From Phymatolithon calcareum (Eukaryota; Rhodophyta; Florideophyceae; Hapalidiales), in assembly GCA_977006965.1 (NCBI GenBank), contig OZ345365.1, forward strand, positions 1,240,001 through 1,304,000: a stretch of DNA of 64,000 nucleotides, written 5' to 3'. The position numbers were made by a program, and so were the translations under genes. Shown piece after piece: positions 10,300 through 19,455 of the stretch. The notes under the pieces are model-generated. The model searched no databases. It was not told the DNA's origin and saw nothing but the letters and a program-made list of their open reading frames with translations. Within the stretch, counting starts at the first letter, position 1, and each line of letters opens with the position of its first letter.

Positions 10300-12320
10300 A
10301 TGGATCTCAATGCTCGGGCGGGTGCTCACGAAGATATACATCGGCAAGCGTACATATATTCCCGTGGAATCACAGAACCAGCTGATGCTGACGACATGAA
10401 CAATCTGGCATTACTGCTACAGTACGGCACAGCGGGAGAACTGGCAGACCCTCTTCGTGCTGCAGGATTGTACACCCGCGCCATAGAGGAAGGCGGGCAT
10501 CTTGATGCAATGTACAATCTGGGAACATTGTTGCACCACGGAGCAGACGGTATACTGGCAGATTGTGATCGTGCCAAGGAGCTTTACACCCGCGCTATCA
10601 ATGAAGGATCTCATGTGAATGCCATGTTCAAGCTGGGAGTCTTGCTGGAAGATGGCGCGTACGACGTCCCAGCAGACCAGCCTCGAGCAGTACAACTCTA
10701 CACAAGAGCAATTGAGGAGGGAGAGCACGTTGAGGCCATGAACAATCTGGGATGGATGTTGCATGAAGGACGCGAAGGTGTACCAGCAGACCCGCCTCGT
10801 GCTGTGCAGCTCTATACCAGGGCCATCAGAGAGGGCAGGTGTGTCAGCGCAATGGTCAACCTTGGATACCTATTATAAGATGGTGCAGACGGTGTTGCCG
10901 CAGACGCCGTTCGCGCAGTGCAATTACACACGCAAGCAATCGAAGAAGGTGCAGACGTAGATGCAATGAATAACTTGGGGTATTTGCTACAAGATGGACG
11001 GAACGGCGTGCCGGCTGATCCAATTCGCGCCATGGAGATGTACACTCGTGCTATCGACGAGGGTAGGCATATTTTAGCCATGGTTAATTTAGGCATCATG
11101 CTGGAATATGGGGCTATTGGTGTTCCAGCAGACCCTCCTCGTGCAGTTCAACTATACACACAAGCAATTGAGGAAGGCGAAAACTTTCAGGCTATGAATA
11201 ATTTGGGATGGATGTTGCATGAAGGACGCGAAGGTGTACCAGCAGACCCGCCTCGAGCTGTGCAGCTCTACAGCCAGGCCATCAGAGAGGGTAGGTATAT
11301 ACGCGCAATTGTCAACCTTGGATACCTGTTCCAAGATGGTGCAGACGGTGTTGCCGCAGACGCCGTTCGCGCAGTGCAATTACACACGCAAGCAATCGAA
11401 GAAGGTGCAGACGTAGATGCAATGAATAACTTGGGGTATTTGCTACGAGATGGACGGAACGGCGTGCCGGCTGATGCAGTTCGCGCAGAAGAGATGTTCA
11501 CCCGTGCTATCGACGAGGGTAGGCATATTTTAGCCATGGTTAATTTAGGCATCATGCTGGATATGGGGCTATTGGTGTTCCAGCAGACCCTCCTCGTGCA
11601 GTTCAACTATACACACATGCAATTGAGGAAGGCAAAAACGTTGAGGCTATGAATAATTTGGGATGGATGTTGCATGAAGGACGCGAAGGTGTACTAGCAG
11701 ACCCGCCTCGAGCTGTGCAGCTCTACAGCCAGGCCATCAGAGAGGGCAGTTATATACGCGCAATTGTCAACCTTGGATACCTGTTCCAAGATGGTGCAGA
11801 CGGTGTTGCCGCAGACCCTGTTCGCGCAGTGGAAATATACAAACGAGCAATCGAAGAAGGTGCAGACGTACTTGCAATGAACAACTTGGCGGTGTTGCTA
11901 CAAGACGGCCGAAACGGCGTACCGGCTGATCCAGTTCGCGCCTTGGCGCTGTACACCCGTGCCATCAAGGAGGGTAGGCATGCATTAGCCATGAGCAATT
12001 TAGGACGCATGCTGCAAAATGGGAAAACACGTACCCCAGCTATCGTAACTCAAGCCGTTGAATTGCTCGAAAGATTGATCGAAGAATGCGAAAATGTAGA
12101 CGCCATGGTCATTTTAGGCCGATTGCTGGAAAAGGGCAGTGATGCAGTACCTGCAGACGTTCCCCGTGCAATGCGGCTGTACACGCTCGCCATTGACAAA
12201 TCTGCGAATGCGAACGCGTTGATCAACTTGGCAGTGCTACTGAAAAGTGGAGCAGAGCACATTGTAGCGGATCCAACACGGGCTATGCAATTGATTAGAA
12301 GAGCCTATTCGAATATGTAG
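10300..12320 (+). pseudogene. Sel1-repeat protein gene B, nonsense and frameshift
   Basis: Starts at ATG 10300 (MDLNARAGAHED), matching the MNLN start of the other copies. It encodes about 17 Sel1 units and ends at TAG 12318-12320 with the shared cap RRAYSNM. Two lesions are visible: TAA at 10876-10878 where paralogues have GAA (LL-E-DG), with the frame continuing open beyond it, and loss of one A near 11563 (CTGGATATGG against CTGGAATATGG at 11100), after which coding resumes one frame over to the end. A block of four units (456 bp) from 10879 is repeated from 11335 almost unchanged, so the array grew by tandem duplication. Sel1 solenoids bind proteins; the partner is unknown. There is no GT14 gene behind this copy. 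Confidence 0.9.
10879..11790. repeat. 456 bp tandem duplication of four Sel1 units in gene B
   Basis: Bases 10879-11334 and 11335-11789 are near-identical consecutive blocks, each four 114 bp Sel1 units. The second block lacks one A near 11563 and is therefore 455 bp. The match covers GATGGTGCAGACGGTGTTGC, the TATTTGCTAC unit and the ATGCTGGA(A)TATGG unit. Confidence 0.9.
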
Positions 12321-12408
12321 ACCACGTTTAAATTTTGCACCATAAAAAGAATTGTAGGTTATGCTGAACTGCAGATTCTGAAACACCATTCCGGAAGTAG
12401 CATATTCC

Positions 12409-12669
12409 TTGAAGGGTTTGACCGGACCGAACGGACCACAAACGAAAAAAGACAAGTTTCCGGCGCGGGCGCGGGCGCCCGCGCCGGCGCAAGTGGCCGC
12501 AGCGATAAAGCTGCACAAAGCGCTCCTTCCGACGGTAATCCCGCCGGAAATGGCGGACGCGATCGTGAACGCGCACTCCAGGGACTTGGCGAATCGAGAA
12601 CTTGCCACACTTGAAATGCCAGACCCAAGCCCGCCGTTTCAAGATTTCGAGAAAATCTTGCGAATTTAA
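12409..12669 (+). CDS. Short hypothetical frame with TGPNGP motif
   Basis: An 86-codon plus-strand frame starting ATG 12409 (MKGLTGPNGPQTKKDK), then an Ala/Pro/Arg-rich tract encoded by a GC-rich hairpin, then VIPPEMADAIVNAHSRDLAN and a stop at 12667-12669. A related DNA segment lies inverted at 36517-36600, where TGPNGP is again encoded next to the same hairpin, but that frame has a stop. I recognise no family. It could be a remnant of a transposon gene or a chance frame; the shared protein motif is the only support for coding. Confidence 0.25.
   Translation: MKGLTGPNGPQTKKDKFPARARAPAPAQVAAAIKLHKALLPTVIPPEMADAIVNAHSRDLANRELATLEMPDPSPPFQDFEKILRI
12460..12487. repeat. GC-rich hairpin shared with 36517-36543
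   Basis: CCGGCGCGGGC (12460-12470) pairs exactly with GCCCGCGCCGG (12477-12487) over a 6 base loop. The same 11 bp stem with a 5 base loop lies at 36517-36543 on the opposite orientation of the surrounding sequence. Confidence 0.9.
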
Positions 12670-12956
12670 GCGGATTTGATACAGGCCGGCTATCATACCG
12701 GTACGGCCCGTTCACCTGTGCGTCACAGATAGGAACCAAGAGCTCAGTCAGGAATTTTTCCCCGCTACAGTGCAGGGTTTTTTTTGAACTTGCAAGAGCT
12801 GTGATCCGGCCTCCCCATGGGAGAAGACTATCACCTTCTGGTAGTATGGTAGTACATGGATTCCGCCCTGAGTGGTGTGCCGCAACGCTCAAGGAAGCTG
12901 GGAGAGAAGACAGAAGAAGATGAAAGAAGGCAGCGAGATGACTAGCTACCGTGAGC

Positions 12957-13182
12957 GTCCTAAATGGTTTCCAACCCGGGGCATCCCTTTGAAGGACGGC
13001 GACTGAAGATTGGCTATGTAGCGATATAGATGTTAAGCTTCCCCAAGGTCTGCACATTGTGCAGCTTGGGCAGCTGTTGTGACATCAAGTACCACTCGTA
13101 TCTGTTAAGTCTACTGGAGCCGTAAGGATGTGGAGTTGTTTACCAGCTCTGATAAATCCCGCAATAAAAGAAAGAAAGAAGC
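12957..13182 (+). mobile_element. RT-A 3' end copy
   Basis: Contains the RT-A terminal codons (TTTCCAACCCGGGGCATCCC), the CTGCACATTGTGCAGC and ACCACTCGTATCTGTTAAG boxes and an AATAAAAGAAAGAAAGAAG tail. This is a 5'-truncated copy. Clear target-site duplications were not found. Confidence 0.8.
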
Positions 13183-13499
13183 ATATTCCTTACTTTAACG
13201 TCGAATTAATCGAACTCTGTCTATCCTCTTTATAAATCTGGAATTTATTAAACGCCCTCTGAAGCACTCATGAGACTTCATGGGAGATGTGCTTCAGCAG
13301 CTACTCTCTTGTAGCTTCGATCAACTACTCGAAAAAAACCCTCTTCCCGAAAAAGGGCGGAGGGAAAAGCTTGGGGTCCACTGGTCAGATTTCCTATGGG
13401 GCTCAGGGTCGCAGCGCAATTAACGCCTTGCCTATTCCATATCGTCATAAAAGACGATAGTGAAGAAGACTAGCTTGTCTAGAACATTTTCAGTGATAT
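13183..13499. other. No gene recognised
   Basis: No supportable reading frame and no repeat I could match elsewhere in the window. Confidence 0.4.
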
Positions 13500-14314
13500 T
13501 AATCTCCTATTTGGTTAGTTGATATCTGTCGAGTTATTCTTCGATGTGGCTCATGAGGGTTGGTACAGTATCACCGGGCTTGTCTGCTAAAAGTGATGTG
13601 CTCGTTTGGGGGGAACCGACCGAATGCCCACTTTACCGCTAATTGGCGGTGCCGTGTTTTCCGGAGTCTGATGATCGGCGGGGTGGACAAAGGCAAATCG
13701 TACGGAATTTTCCTCTTTCTGTTGGACTCCAAGATGTCTCCTTCTTCTTTGAAGAACAAATTCCGCAACGATTTTGCTGAAACTCCCTGCTTGAGGAACG
13801 ACAGTGCCGTCTCGAAAACGTCATACTGTAACGTTGCGGATATGTCTCGACTAACCCATTGCAGTTCCTCCACGTCTCTTTCTTCAATTGGGACGACCAG
13901 AACGCTCCTCTGCTTTGATCTGGCTCGTTGCAGCATCCTGAGTGCTAGAAGGAGTCTCCTGTTTTCGGCATTGTGAATTCGAGAAAGAAGGGGAAGTCTG
14001 ATATAGCGGTTTTTCGATATTGGACCGAATACTTGTGCGAAAATGTTTTCTCAACTTCTGCAATTGCTGTTTGGACTCTTGGCGTCCATGGCGTCAAATC
14101 ATGGGCGCAAAAGTACCTCTAATCCTTGTTAATTCTTTTCAAAAGCGAGTATGCCATTTATCTGACCCCGAAGAGCAAGATACCACGGTGGTCTCTCCCA
14201 TTGCAGTTCCTCCACGTCTCTTTCTTCGATTGGGACTACCAGAAGGCTCCTTTCCTTTGATCTGGCTCGTTCCAGCATTCTAAGTGAGGACGACACGTCA
14301 CGGGGCTTCATCAC
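13500..14314 (-). mobile_element. RT-C C-terminal region, minus strand, with an extra partial copy
   Basis: Minus-strand translation from about 14110 gives DLTPWTPRVQTAIAEVEKTF, then IRLPLLSRIHNAENRRLLLA, then from 13936 an open stretch: VVPIEERDVEELQWVSRD, KEEGDILESNRKRKIPYD, and HRQLAVKWAFGRFPPNEH, stopping at 13571. The last segment is the start of the W-x-x-G-x-F-P domain. A second, shorter copy of the ERARSKERSLLVVPIEERDV part sits at 14314-14129, which shows local duplication. The fragment lacks the RT palm and the 3' tail. Function: C-terminal part of a LINE polyprotein with unknown role. Confidence 0.7.
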
Positions 14315-14512
14315 GGTGCCAAACGCTTCGTCAGGAGGAGTGTCGTAAGTATCAATAATTTGGAGCGAGCGCGTACACCCACACCGATATCTCGTGCCAC
14401 AGCAAACTCCAATTCTTTCTCATGTACCCACGGCAGTTCATCTGATTTCATCCGCTTTCGCGAACTGTAATCAGCACAATCGCTGATCAGACTGGCTTTG
14501 TTCATCGTGTCC

Positions 14513-14980
14513 CTGGTATCGCCGTAGGTCTCACGTGCTCACCCAAACGGTCATCTCTACTGAATTCCTTTTCTATAGAAGACGATCGATACCCAGCCGA
14601 CAAATATTTTCTTGTATACCTTCGTTTCATTCTCTACCCCTGATTTGACATTCCGTTCGCGTGTGCGAGCGCAACGTCAATTCAGATTCTTTCGGCGAGC
14701 TCGTCTACTTGTTCAGCATCAGCTGACAAGAAGTAGTATAAGTAGATGCCCTCAGTTCTAATAAACTCTCTCGAACAAGGACTGGTCAAACTTCATCAAA
14801 CAACACTCGCCTCAAGGCAAACCAACATTCTCTGCTGCAACTAACGGCCGCTTGAACCACTTCGCACAAATGGAGCTTGGCAGTGATGGTTCATCACTGA
14901 GTGATAGAACGAGTTTCCTCTTTTCGGCATTGTGAATTCGGGAAAGAAGAGGAAGTTTGATATAGCGGTTTTTCGAAAAA
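14513..14980. other. Possible solo LTR-like stretch plus an RT-C scrap
   Basis: About 14730-14780 has GTATAAGTAG followed by TTCTAATAAACTCTC, the TATA-then-polyA spacing seen in LTRs, and an AC-rich leader beyond it. I could not find matching ends (TG...CA), a TSD or a second copy, so the call is weak. Bases 14905-14980 repeat 13945-14020 (TTTTCGGCATTGTGAATTCG), a scrap of RT-C. Confidence 0.25.
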
Positions 14981-15171
14981 ATTTGATTGAAATTTATTTA
15001 AAAGCCTCACAGTCTTACGAATATACGGGCAAGGCTTCCTCATTTGCTACCTTCCAGTGTGTAGACCGTTGATACCAGCTGCCTTGCATATGCGGTGGGG
15101 AAAGTTTGGAACCTGGATCATCCTACCTTCTATGTGGTGTTCCTGTGGGTTCGCTGCTGGTGTTCCCGCTA

Positions 15172-15830
15172 TTAGGCTTTGTCTCCTAAGGGACATTTAC
15201 TTATCTTCTCGAATCTTGATTTCAGAGCAGTCCATGCACTCGATGATGGTCTTGCTGAATCGCAAAAGCTCGTTAAGTGCTTTCTCGGTACCCGGTCCGG
15301 TCCTTTGTCTCCTTTCAGGTCATATCCTGACAGATTTTTTTCCAGCGTTTCCATATGCTGTCGAGCTCGCTTTCGAAAATTTTCCACCATGCTTGTTGAC
15401 GACACCTGCGGAAATCTTCCGCAGATGTACTGAAGCGCTAATTGCTTGTGCTTCACCTTCGGGAGTTTGAGGATTGCTGGTAGCTCGCTCGTCTTGTCAC
15501 ACCGGATTCTCCTCTTCCTCTTCAATTCGAGACGATCTCCTTCCATTGAAAGGAATTTTGATCGAAGCATTTCGGTAGACTGCTTTCCTTGAATGTGTTT
15601 GGTTGCTTCCACAAGCCGTTCCCTGTTTTCCATAATGGTTTTTTGGATATTTTACCGAACCCTTGCGCGAAAAATGTCTTCTCAACTTTTGCAACTGCCG
15701 TTTGGACTCTCAGCGTCCATGGTGTCGGGTGCATGGCATATTCCCATCTTGATTGTGTCGTAATTAAATGGATTAATTGAGAAGGTACCATGTATCCCAA
15801 CTGGAGGAAAGTCGGCACTTTTATAGGCAT
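15172..15830 (-). mobile_element. RT-C C-terminal region, minus strand, second locus
   Basis: Minus-strand reading gives WEYAMHPTPWTLRVQTAVAK and VEKTFFAQGFGKISKKP, a frame change near 15630, then an open stretch of 153 codons with RERLVEATKHIQGKQSTEML, FLSMEGDRLELKRKRRIR, PKVKHKQLALQYICGRFP and a Lys/Arg-rich end. It aligns in order with 14.1-13.6 kb, so the two define one protein region: RT thumb, basic linker (ExxRKRxI), then the W/Y-x-x-G-x-F-P domain. Its distal part diverges from the other copies. It is a remnant, with neither the RT palm nor the 3' tail. Confidence 0.65.
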
Positions 15831-15831
15831 A

Positions 15832-16337
15832 TTCTATTAGCATTGAACCCCGCACCTTCTCTTCAATTCAAGAAGACACAGAACACTTGCCATCAAGTGG
15901 TCATTTGGAATGTTCCCTCCAATGAGCACCTCTACCCTTATCGAACTCACCGGCCAATGTGGGAAAGATGCCATCGAAGACGTGATAAATGGCCTCGCAA
16001 AGGACAGACTCTCCAAAGAGGACAACGCCTGGACTAAGCGAGCACTCGACGAGCTCCTAACCATGTTTCAGGCTGTGGACAAGTAAGGACTGCCCGCAAC
16101 TTGATATCACAGCGTGTCACAGGACAGGGGAGTAATTTTCCCCCTCGAGGTCCCGAAAGAGATCAGAGGTGGGTTTTTGTAGTCCACTGAATCGTGTTGC
16201 ACCAACAAGAAAAGAAACTCTTCCATAGACAGGATCTAGCCAAAACCTCTTGGCCCTAGGAAAGTTGCCCCAAGCGTCAACAGATGCGTTGGTAACTTTT
16301 AAATAAAAATTACCTTTCTTCTTCTATTAGCATTGAA
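15832..16337 (+). mobile_element. RT-C insertion: C-terminal domain plus 3' UTR, 16 bp TSD
   Basis: TTCTATTAGCATTGAA flanks the 474 bp insert at 15832-15847 and 16322-16337. The insert is a 5'-truncated RT-C copy. It starts inside the coding region and keeps an open frame through LAIKWSFGMFPPMSTST, LIELTGQCGKDAIEDV and WTKRALDELLTMFQAVDK to TAA at about 16084. The conserved 3' cassette follows (GGGGAGTAATTTTCCCCC, TTGCCCCAAGCGTC, TTTAAATAAAAAT, CTT tail). This proves that the W-x-x-G-x-F-P coding region and the CTT-tailed cassette belong to one mobile unit that moves by target-primed insertion. The role of the domain is unknown. Confidence 0.93.
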
Positions 16338-16349
16338 AATGCAGCTTCC

Positions 16350-17551
16350 TTAATCGGAATCACATAGAATCACATCAATGGCTCTAGCCAAGTCAATCTC
16401 TTCTGCTGGGGTCCATGAAGGCTTCTTCAGGATTCTGTTGACTGTTCCAACTGCCCATGATCCTCGACTGCCCATTTCTTCTATTAACTTCGGTGAGTTT
16501 CTCGGAAAATGGCCTAAAAACCACCTTGCACAAAGAATTCTGTATCTGCTTTCTTTCATCCTCACTGCTTAGTGCGGTATAGTATTCTTGGCGAACGCAA
16601 TTTCCTGATGCGGTGCTCTTCTTGCTGTTCCCATACTCACCGAAGGCCAGATCTATCTTGAATGTCCGTTGTCGTGTTTGATTCCCGTATACAGTCGAGA
16701 GTTTCGAGTTCTAGCTCTGCCTCTGTGTCATCTGTCTCCTCCACAATACTGCTTAATCTTCGTCTTAGCTTCCGGAGCAGGTGTTGTCGGCGCAACTCTC
16801 ATGGCTCTATTTGGCACGGTTTCATTAGTCTTCCCTAGTGCCGCGCTGCCCACTTCTCGAATACTATCGTTGTTATGTCCTTCTGAATTTTCACTGCTGC
16901 TTTCGATACACCGATAGTGTCGGGTGTTATATACGCAGCGTACTCATATGCTGGCCTGATAAAAGCTTTGAAGAGTCTGATACTTTTTTCGGTGCTATAT
17001 CCTCTTCGTGTCATGGCTAGGTTGATCATGAGCCGTACTTTGGCACTTGCGCTTTCGAATCGCCCCAAAAGCTTGTCGCCACGAATACCGTTCGCGTCAA
17101 TTGTCGTCCCGAGATAGTCTGCAGTGCGTCGTATTTCTACGTCCTCGTCTACCAGTAGGATGGGTTTTCAGTCCTTTCGACGTGGGAGTATGACTGAACA
17201 TTTTTGGGTCCACCACGTCATCCGATAGACCCGTGCCCATTCGGAGCATTCCTGGAGCATTTTCTGTAGTTCTTCTTCATTTCTTGCCATTAGTATGACG
17301 TCATCGGGAAACATGTTCAGACGAAGGCTCGGAGCAGAATCATTGAGGCTAATGGCCGTGACTCTGTCTGCCAGACTATCCATGCAGATGTTGAACAATG
17401 TGGGGCTAATGGGGGAACCTTCAGGGACTCCTCGTTCGCTTGTCCCTTGAGTTCTTCCTGCGTCGTTCATAGCAGTGAATTTAGTTTTCTGCAGTGAGAA
17501 GGAGGTAAGTGATGCATGGTTTGCTGATATTAACGCCTTGTAAGTATTCAA
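16350..17551 (-). mobile_element. RT-A-like LINE remnant with GHFP-type C-terminal domain
   Basis: On the minus strand 17551-17168 encodes an RT palm: SERGVPEGSPISPTLFNICM and MFPDDVILMARNEEEL, the catalytic box altered from YADD to FPDD. Then 17068-16835 gives a thumb-like stretch (YSTEKSIRLFKAFIRPAYEY), with stops between. After several frame changes, 16565-16350 encodes ILCARWFLGHFPRNSPKLIE and WTPAEEIDLARAIDVIL, a divergent form of the domain seen in RT-C. It suggests that two related LINE groups share this C-terminal domain. The element is dead. Confidence 0.7.
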
Positions 17552-18110
17552 TATCTGTCTATCCTACTGTATGGACTTGTTGGAAAATTGAAGCAAGCGC
17601 GGGTTGGTATATATTAGATGAAATTGCAAATCATGGGCGCAAAGGTATCTCTAATCCTTGTTAATTCTTTTCAAAGGCGAGTATGCCATTCATCTGACCC
17701 CGAAGAGCAAGATATTTCTGTTAGCAGTTGCAGCAGCAACAGGGTCTCTCCTACAGGAATTTTTCTCAAAATATGTCGAGAATAGAAGAACCACGTTGAT
17801 CTCTCCTGGGCTCACGGATCGTAGGTTTTTCTTCTCCATGATTCATGTCGTTTAATGATGTCACCCGAGCGGGGATCTGTTTAAGAACTCCCCTGCAGAA
17901 GTTTTGTCAGCATGCCAAGAAGATTTTGGGCTCCCAAGGATTGCTGCCTACTTGGCAATGTTACTCCGAAGAAGAAAATCGTCGAGCTGGAGAAGATGGA
18001 GATAAGTGAAGCAATTGTGATTAAGGAAGACAATTGCTACATAGGATAGTTAACGGGGACTCATTGTCAGCGTATGCTGGCACTGATGACTTGTAAAATA
18101 AAACGATGCA
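17552..18110. other. Mixed repeat debris, no gene
   Basis: Bases 17625-17715 match 14100-14175 (AAATCATGGGCGCAAA, CTCTAATCCTTGTTAATTC), a scrap associated with RT-C loci. The rest shows no supportable frame. Confidence 0.4.
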
Positions 18111-18117
18111 GTGGTTC

Positions 18118-18205
18118 ACGCGGTTGGCGCTAGGAAAGTTGCCCCAAGCGTCAGCAGATGAGTTGGTAACGTTAAAATAACAATCTACCTTTCTTCTTCT
18201 TCTTC
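18118..18205 (+). mobile_element. Truncated RT-C 3' tail
   Basis: Only the last part of the RT-C cassette is present (GGAAAGTTGCCCCAAGCGTC through AATAACAATCTACC and four CTT units). It abuts the RT-D remnant, whose apparent acidic end is this tail read backwards. Confidence 0.8.
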
Positions 18206-18724
18206 CCCGTCGAAGTATTCCACTGATACATGCATCCTTTTCCTGTCATTAATTCGGACCGCGGTGCTCAAGTGACACTCAAATCGGTCGAGATCGTCCC
18301 ATTTTCGGATGGGGATCTTGGCACTCACAGGTAGGCATGGTTGCATAGGATTCTCGATGAAAGGCGGGCGGGGTTTGCAATGCAAGCGTCGGTGCGTCGC
18401 TAGAGATTTTTCGTAGGGAAACTTCCTGTGGCACTCGGCGCACTTATACTTAAAGTTCATATCTTCCACGTCTTCCTCCGATGTTCCCGTAACGCTCTTT
18501 GCTTTCTGCATGTGTTCCACAAAACTCTTGTGGGAGGCGATAACTAGGCCTCCTTCCGCGCTTGCGGCTGGACATAAAATAGAGAGCCTTTCTTGGGCTT
18601 CCTTCGCGTTATTGTCCAAGAGTGCGAGATAGTCTGCGTATTCGAGTTTGTCGATTCGGAGTGTGAGTGAGAGACTGACCGCGGCGGTCTTAGGATTGTG
18701 CCTACGTAAAAGAGCAAGAAGCAA
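18206..18724 (-). mobile_element. RT-D: RT fragment with embedded C2H2 zinc finger
   Basis: A minus-strand open stretch begins LRIDKLEYADYLALLDNN, an RT catalytic box with YADY in place of YADD, then RLSILCPAASAEGGLVIASH, the usual segment after the box. It then carries KYKCAECHRKFPYEKSLATH and RRLHC, a Cx2C...Hx3-4H/C finger, before further basic sequence. Some LINE groups carry such a finger inserted after the RT palm; that comes from general knowledge of LINEs, and the specific clade is not assigned. The YADY change suggests a dead enzyme. The upstream palm is missing. Confidence 0.65.
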
Positions 18725-19079
18725 TCAATGTACCCGTATGGCGCCACACAGACAGTGAAACATCTAATTACGCTCTGTTCTGGACGGGCTGCCTCTCAAC
18801 GCCAATTTATCGTAAGAGTGCATGGCGAAACGTTGTAACATATCTGCAGAGAGAGACCCGTAGAGATACTCCAATATTTGAACAATGAGGACTTGTTCTA
18901 GGGTATGTTCTGGCGTTAGATTAACGCCTTCTGCATGAAAGAAAGAAGCGACTAGGTTGCAAGGAGCGGTCGACGCTATCCAGGAAGCTTCAGACAAGGA
19001 GAGCGTCAAGCAAACTCATATCCATCCATCCATCCAATAAAGTGAACGTCTTTTCTAAGATATTCGAATCATTTTTTTG
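18725..19079. repeat. Retroposon debris with CCAT repeat tail
   Basis: Ends at 19020-19046 in (ATCC)n followed by AATAAAG. A similar tail lies at 27955-27976 and is preceded there by AGGTGCAATGATAATTGAC and AGGGAGCTTCAAT, which recur at 59521-59556. I read these as ends of a third retroposon family; no coding part is identified. Confidence 0.5.
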
Positions 19080-19455
19080 CTTGACGTTCTACCAAGTGTC
19101 ATAAAACAGTTGGTCCTGTGTTATAAAATCAGCAGATTGGCACGGAGTACACTGCCACGCCTCCCAAGTTCGCAAAAGCGCCAGCAATCCACCCACACAC
19201 GTCCTGAGAGTACACAAACGCAGTCCTGACTATACTCGGTTTTCAGCCAAGCCAAGTTGTTACTGCTTGGTCGTCGCTCCGAACTCTAACCCTATTGTCG
19301 ACATAAACCACCACGGCCGGCATCATTCCACAGTCGTTCGCCAATAGTCCGCAGCAAAGTCTCACCTATCTGTTCGACCCTTGCAAGGTATCCGCACTTT
19401 TCTTCCCTGGGAAACCAAACGAAGTTACGCAGGAACACACTCTACGTCCAGCTCG
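19080..19455 (+). promoter_or_regulatory. Upstream region of Sel1 gene C, conserved with A' and D
   Basis: Shared with 28170-28500 and 44340-44716: a TTGG-C-TGT...TTATTA/ATAAAATCAG stretch, GCACGGAGTACACTGCCACG, AAGTTGTTACTGCTTGGTCG and CCTTGCAAGGTAT. The conservation around CACTGCCACGCCTC in front of four Sel1 copies suggests retained promoter and leader DNA. No TATA box can be assigned with confidence. Confidence 0.5.

Noticed and set aside
12359-13057. 232-codon minus-strand frame
   Set aside because: It runs across the hairpin, unique spacer and an RT-A 3' end, has no domain and no conserved counterpart.
18185-18205. Acidic Glu-rich C terminus of the zinc-finger RT
   Set aside because: The residues come from reading the CTT tail of an adjacent RT-C insertion backwards.
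19019-19050. CCAT/CCATC repeats considered as telomeric or CRISPR-like repeats
   Set aside because: Only a few units followed by AATAAA; better explained as a retroposon tail. No spaced direct repeats typical of CRISPR occur in the window.
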